DNA of 64,000 nucleotides from Sphaerospermopsis torques-reginae ITEP-024 (GCF_019598945.1 NZ_CP080598.1:2232001-2296000), one strand, 5' to 3'. Positions 8,339 to 17,789 are shown, counted from the stretch's first letter. Notes: generated from the sequence alone by a model not told the origin. Translations and numbers: made by a program.

Positions 8339-9055
8339 TTACTCAGCAGTAGCCAATTCTGTGCTACCTTTTGTCCGCTTCCGTGTCAAGGTATTATAAA
8401 CCATGATCCCGATCGCCTTGATCAAATTACCTTCTAACTCTTGGAACATCTTCATGTTCACACCAAAAGCATCGTTAGCTTCTTCGACAATGCGATCGCC
8501 TGTAGCATCATCAATGGGCATTTCATCCAAATTTTGCCGATATTTAGCTTTAAATCCCTTCTCATCGCTAATATCTGCAAATTCATAAAAAGCTGTACCT
8601 TCACCTTCTCCCAGGTTCATCGCAGTTACAGCAATGTTTTTGAGAATTTGTCCTCCAGACAAGTCACCCAAATAACGAGTATACGAATGTGCAACCAACA
8701 ATTCGGGTGCTGTAGCGGAAATTTCCCGAATGCGGTTTACATAAGTCTCACCAGCAGAGGATAATTTGATCTGCTCCCGCCAGTTATAACCATAGTAGTA
8801 AGCTAAATCTTGCTCTAAAGAATGCTTGCGGTTTAGTTCAGGAAAATAAATTTTACCCACAACGGGGTGATTTTTGTGCTTTTCCATCTCCTCTTCCATT
8901 GCTGAGTAGATGAAATAAAAGTTAGCAACCAGTTTCCGGTATGAATTTTTTTCTACCACTCCTTTTAAAAAGCACTTGACAAAACCAACGTTTTCTGCCA
9001 TTGTATGCGCTTTTTTTGTACCTACTCGTAACTTGGAGGCTAAATTACTGCTCAT
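8339..9055 (-). CDS. ho1: Heme oxygenase (biliverdin-forming)
   Basis: A 238-residue heme oxygenase that opens heme to biliverdin IX-alpha, carbon monoxide and iron, using ferredoxin electrons. This is the entry step to phycobilins and phytochrome chromophores. The proximal histidine lies in KKAHTMAENV near residue 17, and the distal-helix glycines are in YLGDLSGGQIL. Length and the C-terminal LIKAIGIMVYNTLTRKR are standard for cyanobacterial HO1. It is divergently oriented to glmM across a 387-base spacer. Confidence 0.95.
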   Translation of the reverse strand: MSSNLASKLRVGTKKAHTMAENVGFVKCFLKGVVEKNSYRKLVANFYFIYSAMEEEMEKHKNHPVVGKIYFPELNRKHSLEQDLAYYYGYNWREQIKLSSAGETYVNRIREISATAPELLVAHSYTRYLGDLSGGQILKNIAVTAMNLGEGEGTAFYEFADISDEKGFKAKYRQNLDEMPIDDATGDRIVEEANDAFGVNMKMFQELEGNLIKAIGIMVYNTLTRKRTKGSTELATAE

Positions 9056-9442
9056 GCTAAATTTCTCTACTTTAAAAAGTCAACTTTTGGGATTTTTCAC
9101 AAATGGCGAAAAAATGCCACTAAAACGTTACATTAGAACTATTTGATGAGAATTTATATTAAAATTCATTAAGTTACACAAATCAGGTATTGTTTGATAC
9201 TTTAGATTAGAATTTAGCTACTAAATATAAGGCTAGTTGCTAGATTCTACTAACAATGAAGGTTTTTTAGAGTCAACAATTAATAAGCACCTGTAATGTT
9301 ACTTAACATAAAATCGTTAAAGTTCATAGTCATTCAGAAAAAGATTACAGGTGTACTGTTTGTTAATAATTCCTCAGAATTGTTGAACAGGGGTTAAAGT
9401 GTTATTCTCCAAAATGTTTAATGGTGTGGAGTGTTGAAAAAT
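9056..9442. other. Divergent promoter region ho1/glmM with inverted repeat
   Basis: This 387-base, AT-rich spacer must contain the promoters of both genes. I see one clear structure: CACCTGTAAT at 9288-9297 and its exact complement ATTACAGGTG at 9344-9353, 46 bases apart. It could be a regulator site or a small repeat. I could not assign -10/-35 boxes with confidence. Confidence 0.45.
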
Positions 9443-10909
9443 ATGGTTTCTTCTATAACTCGGACTCAAAGCAGTATATCTGATGGTTATGTGGCTAGTC
9501 TTGAAAGTAATTTTGTTCCTAGTTTGCTATCCTTGCCAAAAACGCCGTTATTCGGTACAGATGGCATTCGGGGAAAAGTGGGAGAATTGTTGAATGCTCC
9601 TTTGGCTTTACAGGTGGGTTTTTGGGCGGGTATTGTTTTACGTGATCATGCTGCAAATAATGGTTTAGCAAAAAATGGACCAATAATTTTAGGTCAAGAC
9701 TCTAGAAATTCTAGTGATATGCTGGCGATGGCGTTAAGTGCAGGTTTAACAGCAGCAGGGTTAGAAGTTTGGTATTTGGGTTTATGTCCTACTCCTTGCG
9801 TTGCTTATCTTACCAGCATCACAGAAGCTATTGGGGGTGTGATGATATCTGCCAGCCATAACCCACCAGAGGATAATGGAATTAAAATCTTTGGGGCAAA
9901 TGGTACAAAGCTGTCAAAAGAATTACAAGGGGAAATTGAGGCAGGTTTGCGGGGTAAAATTGCCACAAATACCAGTGTCAATAACTGTGGAAGGCATTAT
10001 TCACGGACAGAATTAATAGGAGATTACGGACAGGCACTGCAACAACCATTACATCCACAAGTAAATCTGCAAGGGATGAAAATTGTCTTAGATGTGGCTT
10101 GGGGTGCGGCTGTGGGGTTAGCACCGACCGTATTTACCCAGATGGGCGCGGATGTAATTTGTTTACATAACCAAGCGGATGGCGATCGCATTAACGTTAA
10201 CTGCGGTTCTACCCATTTAGATATTTTAGCGGACGCGGTGAAAGAGTATAAAGCCGATATGGGGTTTGCCTTTGATGGCGATGCAGATCGAGTATTAGCT
10301 GTGGATAACACTGGTAGACAAGTTAACGGTGATTACATTCTTTACCTTTGGGGTCGTCATTTGCAAGAGCAACAAAAATTACCAGATAACTTGATTATTT
10401 CCACCGTCATGGCTAACCTGGGATTTGAGAAAGCTTGGGAAAAACAGGGTGGTAAATTAATTCGGACCGCAGTCGGGGATCAGTATGTACAAGCAGAAAT
10501 GTTAAAAACTGGGGGAATGTTAGGGGGAGAACAATCAGGACATATCCTCTGTCGTCATTATGGCATGACTGGAGATGGTTTATTAACAGGATTACATTTA
10601 GCCGCAGTGGTGAAAGCAGCAGGAGTTTCCTTAGCAGAAATGGTAGATCAAAGTTTTCAAACCTATCCGCAACTATTACAAAACGTGAGAGTAGAAGACA
10701 GAGAAAAACGCTTAGGTTGGGAAAAATGCGAACCAGTACAGAGAGCGATCGCCAAAGCCGAAGCCGCAATGGGCGATAATGGACGCATATTAGTCCGTGC
10801 ATCTGGCACAGAACCAGTGATTAGAGTTATGGTAGAAGCTGCGGATACGGAATTGGTAAATTATTGGACAAAGGAATTAGTTTCACAAGTACAGGAACAT
10901 ATAGCGTAA
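9443..10909 (+). CDS. glmM: Phosphoglucosamine mutase
   Basis: GlmM interconverts glucosamine-6-phosphate and glucosamine-1-phosphate for UDP-GlcNAc, peptidoglycan and lipid A synthesis. The phosphoserine loop [11 protein letters not shown], the metal loop FDGDADRV, the sugar-binding GEQSGH and the phosphate-binding [12 protein letters not shown] are all present in order. I prefer the ATG at 9443, which has GGAG about 11 bases upstream, over a GTG at 9431. About 30 non-conserved residues precede the domain start ([14 protein letters not shown]). The protein is about 488 residues. Confidence 0.93.
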   Translation: MVSSITRTQSSISDGYVASLESNFVPSLLSLPKTPLFGTDGIRGKVGELLNAPLALQVGFWAGIVLRDHAANNGLAKNGPIILGQDSRNSSDMLAMALSAGLTAAGLEVWYLGLCPTPCVAYLTSITEAIGGVMISASHNPPEDNGIKIFGANGTKLSKELQGEIEAGLRGKIATNTSVNNCGRHYSRTELIGDYGQALQQPLHPQVNLQGMKIVLDVAWGAAVGLAPTVFTQMGADVICLHNQADGDRINVNCGSTHLDILADAVKEYKADMGFAFDGDADRVLAVDNTGRQVNGDYILYLWGRHLQEQQKLPDNLIISTVMANLGFEKAWEKQGGKLIRTAVGDQYVQAEMLKTGGMLGGEQSGHILCRHYGMTGDGLLTGLHLAAVVKAAGVSLAEMVDQSFQTYPQLLQNVRVEDREKRLGWEKCEPVQRAIAKAEAAMGDNGRILVRASGTEPVIRVMVEAADTELVNYWTKELVSQVQEHIA

Positions 10910-11092
10910 ATAGGTGACAGGTGACAGGTGACAGGTGACAGTATAGCTGATGCTCATAGCACACCAGATAGATGCTATCAGGAGAAAGAAGAATAAAGAA
11001 CTAATTTTTCTTCCCCCATACCCTACACCCTGTTCCCTTTCAATTGTCACCTGTCAACTGTCACCTAAACAGTTACAGCACTTTCCTTTGTA

Positions 11093-11161
11093 ATGAGGTA
11101 CACGATTGGCGGGCAAGATGCCCACCCCACAAGAGTTTCATAATTATGATTTGTACCTCAT
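11093..11161. repeat. Small inverted-repeat element
   Basis: A 69-bp element with perfect 10-bp inverted ends ATGAGGTACA / TGTACCTCAT. The interior carries GGCGGGCAAGATGCCCACCCC, a palindrome-bearing sequence common in cyanobacterial intergenic DNA. It abuts the glycosyltransferase remnant that follows. Confidence 0.65.
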
Positions 11162-11169
11162 AATAATGA

Positions 11170-11457
11170 AATCTGCTGTATGTTCAAAACCAAGAAAAAA
11201 ACCAAGTTGAATCAATTTTTGAGTTATTAAAAACAGCTTTATCCAATCCCCAAGAATGTCAACGACGGGGGTTAAATGCTAAAGAATATGCGTTAAATAA
11301 TTTTAGCTGGGATGCGATCGCACAACAAGTAATTCAAGCATATCAAGAAATAATAGCAGGAGTCAGGAGTCAGGAGTCAGAATCAAGAATTAATGGGATT
11401 GATATCCTCAGAGTTAAGAAACTTAAAATTTTGTTGCAATCTGCGAAATGTCCATAG
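11170..11457 (+). pseudogene. C-terminal remnant of a group 1 glycosyltransferase
   Basis: Open frame without a start codon (preceded by TGA at 11167-11169). Its translation ALSNPQECQRRGLNAKEYAL then NNFSWDAIAQQVIQAYQEI is what the extreme C-terminus of a GT-B glycosyltransferase (GT4 type) looks like, with the 'F-sW--ia-q---Y' ending. After about 11358 the frame runs through AGGAGTC repeat DNA and stops by chance at 11455. The catalytic domain is absent, so it is a decayed fragment. Confidence 0.6.
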
Positions 11458-11526
11458 GATAATAATTGATTTATGTCATACTGTCACAGTGAAATAATTA
11501 TCTTTTCTAATTACAGGGAATCTAGC

Positions 11527-12165
11527 ATGGCTCTCCGTCTTGGTGATACAGTACCTAACTTTACACAAGCGTCTACACATGGCGACATCAACTTTTATGA
11601 ATGGGCGGGTGATAGCTGGGTAGTATTATTTTCTCACCCTGCTGACTATACACCTGTTTGCACCACAGAATTAGGTACTGTTGCGAAATTAAAACCCGAA
11701 TTTGACAAACGCAACGTTAAAGCGATCGCTCTCAGCGTTGATGATGTAGAATCTCATAACGGTTGGGTAGGTGATATCGAAGAAACCCAAAATACCACCC
11801 TCAACTACCCAATTTTGGCAGATGCAGACAAAAAGGTTTCTGACCTTTATGATATGATTCACCCTAACGCAGCTGCAAACATCACAGTGCGTTCTGTATT
11901 CATTATTGACCCTAACAAAAAATTACGTCTTTCTTTCACCTATCCCCCCAGCACTGGACGCAATTTTGATGAATTATTGCGGGTAATTGACTCTTTACAA
12001 TTAACAGATAACTACAGTGTTGCTACACCAGCAGACTGGAAAGATGGTGAAGACTGTGTAATTGTTCCATCCTTGAAAGATCCCGAAGTTCTCAAAGAGA
12101 AATTCCCCAAAGGTTATCAAGAAATCAAACCTTATTTACGCATGACTCCCCAACCTAACAAATAA
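11527..12165 (+). CDS. 1-Cys peroxiredoxin
   Basis: A 212-residue peroxiredoxin of the 1-Cys (Prx6) subgroup, which reduces hydrogen peroxide and organic peroxides. The peroxidatic cysteine is in HPADYTPVCTTELG (about Cys47). The C-terminal extension has the Prx6-type segments ADWKDGEDCVIVPSL and YLRMTPQP. A second conserved resolving cysteine is not evident. I chose ATG 11527 (AGGGAA upstream, conserved MALRLGD start) instead of an ATG 18 codons earlier. A strong terminator follows at 12197-12230. Confidence 0.93.
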   Translation: MALRLGDTVPNFTQASTHGDINFYEWAGDSWVVLFSHPADYTPVCTTELGTVAKLKPEFDKRNVKAIALSVDDVESHNGWVGDIEETQNTTLNYPILADADKKVSDLYDMIHPNAAANITVRSVFIIDPNKKLRLSFTYPPSTGRNFDELLRVIDSLQLTDNYSVATPADWKDGEDCVIVPSLKDPEVLKEKFPKGYQEIKPYLRMTPQPNK

Positions 12166-12196
12166 TTTTCAGTAACATCAATATTTCTATGCGTAG

Positions 12197-12230
12197 GGTG
12201 GGTTACACAGTCGTTAACCCACCGTTTTTT
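12197..12230 (+). terminator. Rho-independent terminator of the peroxiredoxin gene
   Basis: Perfect 9-bp stem GGTGGGTTA / TAACCCACC with a 9-base loop, then G and six T residues, 31 bases after the stop. Confidence 0.85.
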
Positions 12231-12275
12231 ATATATAATAAAAGAAGTTAGATCAGCAAATTAGGATTAAAGATA

Positions 12276-12860
12276 ATGCTGTCATCACCTATAGTTTTTC
12301 AGCTACCATCATCAGTTAAAATGACAGATGAACAATTTTTTGATTTCTGTCAAGTAAATCGTGACTTACGCATTGAAAGGAATAAATTTGGAGAAATATC
12401 AATTATGCCACCAGCAGGATCAGAAACCGGAAACAGAGAATTTAATATTGCTGTACAGCTAGGAGTTTGGGCTGAAAAAGATGGTACAGGAATTGGTTTT
12501 TCTTCCAGTACAGGTTTTAAACTTTCCACAGGTGCGGATCGTTCTCCCGATGCTTCCTGGATAAAACTAGAAAGATGGAATAGTTTAACACCAGAACAAC
12601 AGAAAAAGTTTGCTCCTATTTGTCCTGATTTTGTGATTGAATTGCGTTCTCCTTCCGATAATTTACAACCATTGAAAGAGAAAATGATTGAATATATGGA
12701 AGAACCAGGAATACAATTAGGATTATTAATTGATCGTAAACATCGCCGAGTTTATATTTATCTTCCTGGACAAACAGAGGAATGTTTAGAAAATCCTGAA
12801 ACCGTAAATTGTGATCCTATTTTACCAGGGTTTGTTTTAAATATGGCTAAAATTTGGTAG
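12276..12860 (+). CDS. Uma2-family (DUF820) putative endonuclease
   Basis: A 194-residue protein of the Uma2/DUF820 family, a PD-(D/E)xK nuclease-fold group greatly expanded in cyanobacteria. The core appears as GADRSPDASWI (acidic residue), then DFVIELRSPSD (strand with the catalytic Glu) and LKEKMIEYMEEPGIQLGLLID. Function in the cell is not established; restriction of mobile DNA and repair have both been proposed. It stands alone after the peroxiredoxin terminator. Four relatives occur in this window (24226, 30491, 40957, 41841). Confidence 0.85.
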   Translation: MLSSPIVFQLPSSVKMTDEQFFDFCQVNRDLRIERNKFGEISIMPPAGSETGNREFNIAVQLGVWAEKDGTGIGFSSSTGFKLSTGADRSPDASWIKLERWNSLTPEQQKKFAPICPDFVIELRSPSDNLQPLKEKMIEYMEEPGIQLGLLIDRKHRRVYIYLPGQTEECLENPETVNCDPILPGFVLNMAKIW

Positions 12861-12892
12861 TTGTTACTATTAAGTGCAATATTAATCAACCT

Positions 12893-13198
12893 CTATTTCA
12901 TCTTCTGGAATTTTGATTCTAGAAATAGTTTATAAACAAAAAAAGCCAAAGCAGCAATCACAACAATTCTCGCTATAAATAAAGATATCTGCACAACAAC
13001 CACAGCAGCAACCGCAACTCCCAAAAGTTTAGCCGCAAAAATTACTGTTCTCTTTTCTGGTTTTTGAGAATTTTCTGGCTGATGTTTTTGTGTTTAATCA
13101 AAAGGTGCTTCATGAGAATTTATGAGATTATCTATTTCCCTCAGTCGCTTATCTACTCGGCGTTACATTTCTCTATTGTATTCATTTGGCGATGTCAT
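12893..13198 (-). pseudogene. Small membrane-protein gene interrupted by two in-frame stops
   Basis: Reading from ATG 13198, one frame stays coherent for 101 codons but contains TAA at 13163-13165 (codon 12) and TAA at 13094-13096 (codon 35). Each would become CAA (Gln) by a single change. Pieces: MTSPNEYNREM, RRVDKRLREIDNLINSHE and, after the second stop, KRTVIFAAKLLGVAVAAVVV leading into a second hydrophobic run IARIVVIAALAFFVYKLF. The product would have had a basic N-terminal domain and two membrane spans. The intact frame after the stops suggests recent inactivation. No family recognised. Confidence 0.6.
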
Positions 13199-13363
13199 AT
13201 TGCTTTTATCTCTGTAGTCAATTACCCTGTATTATAACCTACGCTTTTTGAGCTACTTCCAGGAAATGATGCACAAATTTTTCACCTGGGGAAGTGTAAA
13301 AGATTGTGAATAGATGCAAATAAAGGCAAAATTTGAAAGGGTAGAACTCAGATAGATTTGAAT

Positions 13364-14338
13364 ATGGATATAAAACAAGGATTTGTAGGTACTATTGGCA
13401 ACACGCCACTAATTCGCTTAAACAGTTTTAGTGAAGAAACAGGTTGCGAAATTTTAGCCAAAGCAGAATTTCTCAATCCTGGAGGTTCTGTGAAAGATCG
13501 TGCTGCGCTTTATATTATCGAAGATGCAGAAAAAAAAGGTTTACTCAAACCCGGTGGTACAGTAGTGGAAGGAACTGCGGGTAATACGGGAATCGGATTA
13601 GCGCATATCTGTAATGCTAAAGGTTATAAATGTCTGATTATTATTCCCAATACCCAATCTCAAGAAAAAATAGATGCGCTGACTACCTTGGGAGCGGAAG
13701 TTCGTCCTGTTCCGGCTGTACCCTACAAAGACCCTAATAATTACGTTAAGTTATCTGGTAGAATTGCCGCAGAGATGGAAAACGCCATTTGGGCTAATCA
13801 ATTTGATAATTTAGCAAACCGTCAAGCCCATTACGAAACCACCGGTGAGGAAATTTGGCGACAAACAGAGGGTAAAATAGATGGTTGGGTAGCTGCAACC
13901 GGTACAGGTGGCACTTTTGCCGGGGTAGCAATGTGTTTAAAAGAAAAAAACCCAAATGTTAAATGTGTGGTTGCAGATCCGATGGGTAGCGGTTTATATA
14001 GCTATGTGAAAACCGGCGAAATCAAAATCGAAGGTAGTTCTATTACTGAAGGTATTGGTAATAGTAGAATTACCGCGAATATGGAAGGCGCACCCATTGA
14101 TGATGCCATTCAAATTGATGATCAAGAAGCTTTACGAGTGGTTTATCAACTATTAAGAAAAGATGGTTTATTAATGGGTGGTTCAACAGGAATTAATGTT
14201 GGTGCTGCGGTGGCTTTAGCGAAACAATTGGGACCCGGACATACTATTGTGACTATTCTTTGTGACAGCGGATCTCGCTATCAATCACGGATATTTAACA
14301 AAGAATGGTTAGCTAGTAAAGGGTTGTCTGTTAGGTAA
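13364..14338 (+). CDS. cysK: Cysteine synthase (O-acetylserine sulfhydrylase)
   Basis: A PLP-dependent cysteine synthase of 324 residues that makes cysteine from O-acetylserine and sulfide. Visible are the PLP lysine in [11 protein letters not shown] (about Lys43), the substrate loop [12 protein letters not shown], the phosphate-binding GTGGTFAG and the C-terminal [14 protein letters not shown]. The ATG at 13364 is preferred over a TTG two codons upstream. It is monocistronic here; with sat at 21.5 kb the window covers two assimilatory sulfur steps. CysK and CysM/cystathionine-synthase-like variants are hard to separate by eye. Confidence 0.88.
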   Translation: MDIKQGFVGTIGNTPLIRLNSFSEETGCEILAKAEFLNPGGSVKDRAALYIIEDAEKKGLLKPGGTVVEGTAGNTGIGLAHICNAKGYKCLIIIPNTQSQEKIDALTTLGAEVRPVPAVPYKDPNNYVKLSGRIAAEMENAIWANQFDNLANRQAHYETTGEEIWRQTEGKIDGWVAATGTGGTFAGVAMCLKEKNPNVKCVVADPMGSGLYSYVKTGEIKIEGSSITEGIGNSRITANMEGAPIDDAIQIDDQEALRVVYQLLRKDGLLMGGSTGINVGAAVALAKQLGPGHTIVTILCDSGSRYQSRIFNKEWLASKGLSVR

Positions 14339-14378
14339 GTATTCAGCCCTCAGCTATCAGATTTCGAGGCTAAAATAC

Positions 14379-14540
14379 GGGAGCATCCCAAATGTGTAAT
14401 TTGATTTTTTGGTAATCTTTGAATTGCTACAAAGTCCTAATATGAATGAACCGCAAAGAACGCAAAGGACACAAAGGGAAGAGAGTTTAAGAGAGTTTTT
14501 GGTGTTGCTGCGGTTATTTTCTCAAAATTGGGATGCTCCC
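14379..14540. mobile_element. 162-bp MITE with 8-bp target duplication
   Basis: Perfect 13-bp terminal inverted repeats GGGAGCATCCCAA (14379-14391) and TTGGGATGCTCCC (14528-14540). The flanks carry an exact 8-bp direct repeat TAAAATAC (14371-14378 and 14541-14548), the mark of a transposase-driven insertion. The interior has no coding frame and contains AACGCAAAGGACACAAAG-type repeat sequence. It fills most of the gap between cysK and the PRX-like gene. The parent insertion sequence is not in the window. Confidence 0.85.
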
Positions 14541-14688
14541 TAAAATACAAACAATGATCACAAATGCACAGAGTGTAAACTTCCTCAATTAATGCTGCTA
14601 AATCTTTGTTTTTTCCGTTATAAGCTGATTACTGATAGCTGAATGCTTACCAAAAATCCAAAATCTAAAATCTAAAATCTAAAGTCCT

Positions 14689-15462
14689 ATGAATCCCTAC
14701 TCTGTTTTTTCTCAAACCCAACTTCAATGTGTGAGTGATGGCACTATCAAACCATTGTTAGAAAATTGCGAAAGTGCTGCAAAAATCCTGGTTTTAGTAT
14801 TGCCACAACTGGGAGATTTTGATAGTCTAGAATATGCCTGGTGGTTACAGCGAGAAGCGCAAAATTTAGCAAATCAAAAAATTGCTATTCGTGCAGTAGG
14901 TATTGGTAATCTCACTTCTGGAAGAAAATTCTGTGAATATACAGGATTTCCCCAAGAAAATTTATTTGTTGATGAAAATGCCGAATTACATCAAAAACTG
15001 AATCTTTATCCAGGTTTAAAAGTTTCTGTTCCTGGACTTTCTCTAGGTCAGAAATCTTGGTTAAATTTAATGTTAATGTGTGCAGGTATTGGTAGTCCTG
15101 GAACATTAAAAGAAGTTTTTAGAGGATATAAAGGAGATAAACAAGCACCCCAACTTATAGCAGATGATGAGATGATTCAAGGTACTCCTTTACCAGCTTT
15201 TAAAGGTGCGTTTTTTAAATTAGCTGGAGGTAGTGGTTTTCAAAGACCTTTTGAATTAGCTACTTTGCGACTGAAAAATATGGTAGAAGTATTAACAAAT
15301 TGGTCAACTTATGTACCATCATCTGCTTATTTAACTCAGCGTGGTGGAACATTTTTATTTAATAATCAAGGTGAATTACTTTATGAACATCGAGATCCAG
15401 GAATTTTAGGTTTTGCTGCTAACATGAGTCAACCTCTATCATTTCTATCAATTGATAATTGA
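14689..15462 (+). CDS. AhpC/TSA-related PRX-like2 protein
   Basis: A 257-residue protein resembling the PRX-like2 (AhpC/TSA 'antioxidant enzyme') branch of the thioredoxin fold. The pattern KILVLVLPQLGDFDSLEYAW, then IRAVGIGNLTSGRKFCEYTGFP and LFVDENAELHQKLNL, then GGTFLFNNQGELLYEHRDPG corresponds to the beta-alpha-beta core and closing strands of that family. The usual peroxidatic C-x-x-C near the first helix is not obvious (the region reads LPQLGDFD), so peroxidase activity is doubtful. It is followed closely by a [2Fe-2S] protein gene. Confidence 0.75.
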   Translation: MNPYSVFSQTQLQCVSDGTIKPLLENCESAAKILVLVLPQLGDFDSLEYAWWLQREAQNLANQKIAIRAVGIGNLTSGRKFCEYTGFPQENLFVDENAELHQKLNLYPGLKVSVPGLSLGQKSWLNLMLMCAGIGSPGTLKEVFRGYKGDKQAPQLIADDEMIQGTPLPAFKGAFFKLAGGSGFQRPFELATLRLKNMVEVLTNWSTYVPSSAYLTQRGGTFLFNNQGELLYEHRDPGILGFAANMSQPLSFLSIDN

Positions 15463-15518
15463 AAATTGACAATTGATAATTGTTTTATCAAGATAATTCA
15501 AAATTTAGGTTATTAGTA

Positions 15519-15833
15519 ATGTTAAATCTACCAACAGAAGATCAAGTAGAATCTACTAAATGTGTGCAGGTGTGTCAACATCGTAGCTGTATCAAACAAG
15601 GTGCAAAAGAAGTATTAGCAGCTTTTCAAGCTTTACCCGTTCCCAATGTGACAGTTACAGCTAGTGGTTGCTTGGGTCAGTGCGGTAGTGGTCCTATGGT
15701 GCTAGTGTTACCTGAGATGGTGTGGTATTCTCGCGTTTTACCTCTGGAAGTACAAACACTGGTAGAAAAACATTTAATAGGTGGTCAAAGAGTCCACAGA
15801 ATGCTATATCATCGTTTTCATCCTCAGAGATAA
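15519..15833 (+). CDS. Thioredoxin-like [2Fe-2S] ferredoxin
   Basis: A 104-residue protein with four conserved cysteines arranged as in thioredoxin-like [2Fe-2S] ferredoxins: CVQVCQHRSC near the N-terminus and CLGQCGSGP after about 40 residues. It probably carries a [2Fe-2S] cluster and serves as an electron carrier or sensor. I chose ATG 15519 (MLNLPTEDQ), because the longer frame begins in AATTGACA repeat DNA. It follows the PRX-like2 gene after 56 bases, and the DUF5331 gene follows after 55 bases; a shared redox role is inference. Confidence 0.85.
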   Translation: MLNLPTEDQVESTKCVQVCQHRSCIKQGAKEVLAAFQALPVPNVTVTASGCLGQCGSGPMVLVLPEMVWYSRVLPLEVQTLVEKHLIGGQRVHRMLYHRFHPQR

Positions 15834-15888
15834 TGCTGATGAAAAAATATCCGAAAACAGCATCTTGTTCACGGAAGCGAGAAAACTG

Positions 15889-16563
15889 ATGGACATTAAG
15901 CAGCTACGCCAAGTTTTAAAATTAAAGTGGTTAACTTACTATCAAGAAAACCGTTCTTGGTTAGTAAAAATGCAAATTTGGCGGTCTTACGATGGGGTGA
16001 GAAGACCTTTATCTGGTCATATTTTGGCTACTCTCTCGGTTTTAGAACCGCGTTTACAGCACATACTTCCTTTTATTCTGGAGTTAAATAATAATCCTGA
16101 TCAAATAGTCGCTTCTTTAGGTTTGAATTTTAATCCTGATGAGGAGTTACGTTTATTAGAATTAGAAAAATCTCTAGATCAAAACCAAATTGTTGACAAA
16201 AATTCTTTGACTTGTTCTCATGTAGATCCACAGATAAAACAAGATTCTCATTCTAGGGTTGAACAGAAAAAAAAACAGGTATTGTTAAGAATTGTTCCCA
16301 GTGTTGAACAAAAACAGCAATCTATTTCTGTGGTGACAATAAGTAAACCTGTAAATCATCATTCTACCGTAGCTAGGGAAGAAATATCTCAGAAAACTGA
16401 TAAATTGGGAATTGGGCGATTACCAAATATCACCGAACCAATTCCTATTAAATATCAATTTACAGGTCTTCCCGTTAAGGAAATTTCCTACATTTCCTCA
16501 ACAACTAACGCCCGCAGTTTACCCGCTTGGATGGATGAATTTTGTCCAGGGGTGAATAGGTGA
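15889..16563 (+). CDS. DUF5331-type cyanobacterial protein
   Basis: A 224-residue protein. The N-terminal about 90 residues (MDIKQLRQVLKLKWLTYYQ, WLVKMQIWRSYDGVRRPLSG, ILATLSVLEPRLQHILPFI) resemble the cyanobacterial DUF5331 domain of unknown function. The rest is hydrophilic, rich in Q, K and S, and likely disordered. It ends in ARSLPAWMDEFCPG. ATG 15889 is chosen; the open frame extends upstream but would overlap the previous gene. The last codons (NR-stop) come from a GGTGACA heptamer array, showing repeat invasion at the gene end. Confidence 0.72.
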   Translation: MDIKQLRQVLKLKWLTYYQENRSWLVKMQIWRSYDGVRRPLSGHILATLSVLEPRLQHILPFILELNNNPDQIVASLGLNFNPDEELRLLELEKSLDQNQIVDKNSLTCSHVDPQIKQDSHSRVEQKKKQVLLRIVPSVEQKQQSISVVTISKPVNHHSTVAREEISQKTDKLGIGRLPNITEPIPIKYQFTGLPVKEISYISSTTNARSLPAWMDEFCPGVNR

Positions 16564-16665
16564 CAGGTGACAGGTGACAGGTGACAGGTGACAGTAAAAA
16601 GGCAAGAGGCAAAAGGCAAGAGTTTATTCTTCCCAGTCCCCAGTCCCCAGTCCCCAGTCCCCAGT
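16558..16665. repeat. GGTGACA and CCCCAGT heptamer arrays
   Basis: Four to five GGTGACA units (16558-16594), AGGCAAA units, then four to five CCCCAGT units (about 16631-16664) fill the short gap between the convergent DUF5331 and ygfZ genes. Confidence 0.85.
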
Positions 16666-17645
16666 TATGGATATTCGTGAGAAATAAAGGGAACGGAAAC
16701 AACTTCACCTTCACTGTTTCCTACTTGCACTTTTAACCCTACACCACCAGCTTTAGCACGAATGTAACCTAGTCCAAAATGACCATCGGGGGTTTCTGTG
16801 TAACTGGTGAGTGTACCGACTTTTTCATCTCCTATAGTAATTATGCTTCCTGGTTCTGCGGGACTATTGAGACTAATTCCCCATAAATATTGTTTTACAC
16901 CTTTATAGGTGTTTAATCTAGCAATGGTTTCTTGACCGATGTAACAACCTTTATTGAAAGATACAGTTTGCCATAAACCGACCTCCAAGGGATTATAATC
17001 ATCAGTGAGTTCTGCATCGGGTACAGGACGACCTTGTAATATTCGCAAAGTTTCCCAATGGCGATCACTCAATTCTACTGCATCATATTCTAATATTTTC
17101 TCCCACAGTTTTTGTTTTTCCGCTACAGGGAAAATGAGAGTATATCCAGGGATAGCTAACCCACTACCCACGGCAAAAATTATATTATCAACCACAATGT
17201 GACTATTGTTGGGTTTACCAATCAGTGAACCAGCACCCAATTTTTCTACAATAGCATCGCTTTGGGGTCCGATGAGGCTAAAAGTTGCAGTTTCATCAGT
17301 GATATCGGTTAATGTTACCTTGTCTGCAAAAAATATGTAACGATCTAACCATGACATCAAAAATTCTCGCCGATGGGGTGAAACTAAAAGTAACACTGCA
17401 TCATCGAGAACATAACCAGTTACTAAATCTATAGTTCTAGCTGTAGATGTCACCATTACAGTATCACAACCTTCACCTGGTTTGAGGCGTTGAAAATCAT
17501 TGGTGCTTTGGTTGTGTAAAAACCGCAGACGGTCATCATCAGAAACACGGATGCGCCCCCAATGAGAGCGATCGCACACAGCTACCCTTTCCTGTGCTGC
17601 ATGAATAACTGTTGCATCTTTACTGTCAACTACAGATTTTGGCAT
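16665..17645 (-). CDS. ygfZ: YgfZ/GcvT-like folate-binding protein
   Basis: A 326-residue YgfZ-type protein, related to the T-protein of glycine cleavage, that binds tetrahydrofolate and supports iron-sulfur enzyme maintenance. The family signature K-G-C-Y-x-G-Q-E is intact as NKGCYIGQETIARL. The N-terminal RIRVSDDDRLRFLHNQSTND also fits. The true start is taken as ATG 17645 (MPKSVV) since the longer frame would use a TTG. Monocistronic on the minus strand. Confidence 0.88.
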   Translation of the reverse strand: MPKSVVDSKDATVIHAAQERVAVCDRSHWGRIRVSDDDRLRFLHNQSTNDFQRLKPGEGCDTVMVTSTARTIDLVTGYVLDDAVLLLVSPHRREFLMSWLDRYIFFADKVTLTDITDETATFSLIGPQSDAIVEKLGAGSLIGKPNNSHIVVDNIIFAVGSGLAIPGYTLIFPVAEKQKLWEKILEYDAVELSDRHWETLRILQGRPVPDAELTDDYNPLEVGLWQTVSFNKGCYIGQETIARLNTYKGVKQYLWGISLNSPAEPGSIITIGDEKVGTLTSYTETPDGHFGLGYIRAKAGGVGLKVQVGNSEGEVVSVPFISHEYP

Positions 17646-17789
17646 AGTAATCAAGACTTGCCCTATTTTCAGGTTTTTGCATCACAAATATTAACAAATA
17701 GGGATACCTGCTGACCAGTGACGTTGATAATAAAATACCTGAGATTTATAGAGTTAATCCAAAATCTAAAATCTAAAATTTCAAATTTC

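Noticed and set aside
16505-16714. 69-codon minus-strand frame between DUF5331 and ygfZ
   Set aside because: Encoded almost wholly by heptamer arrays ([20 protein letters not shown]).
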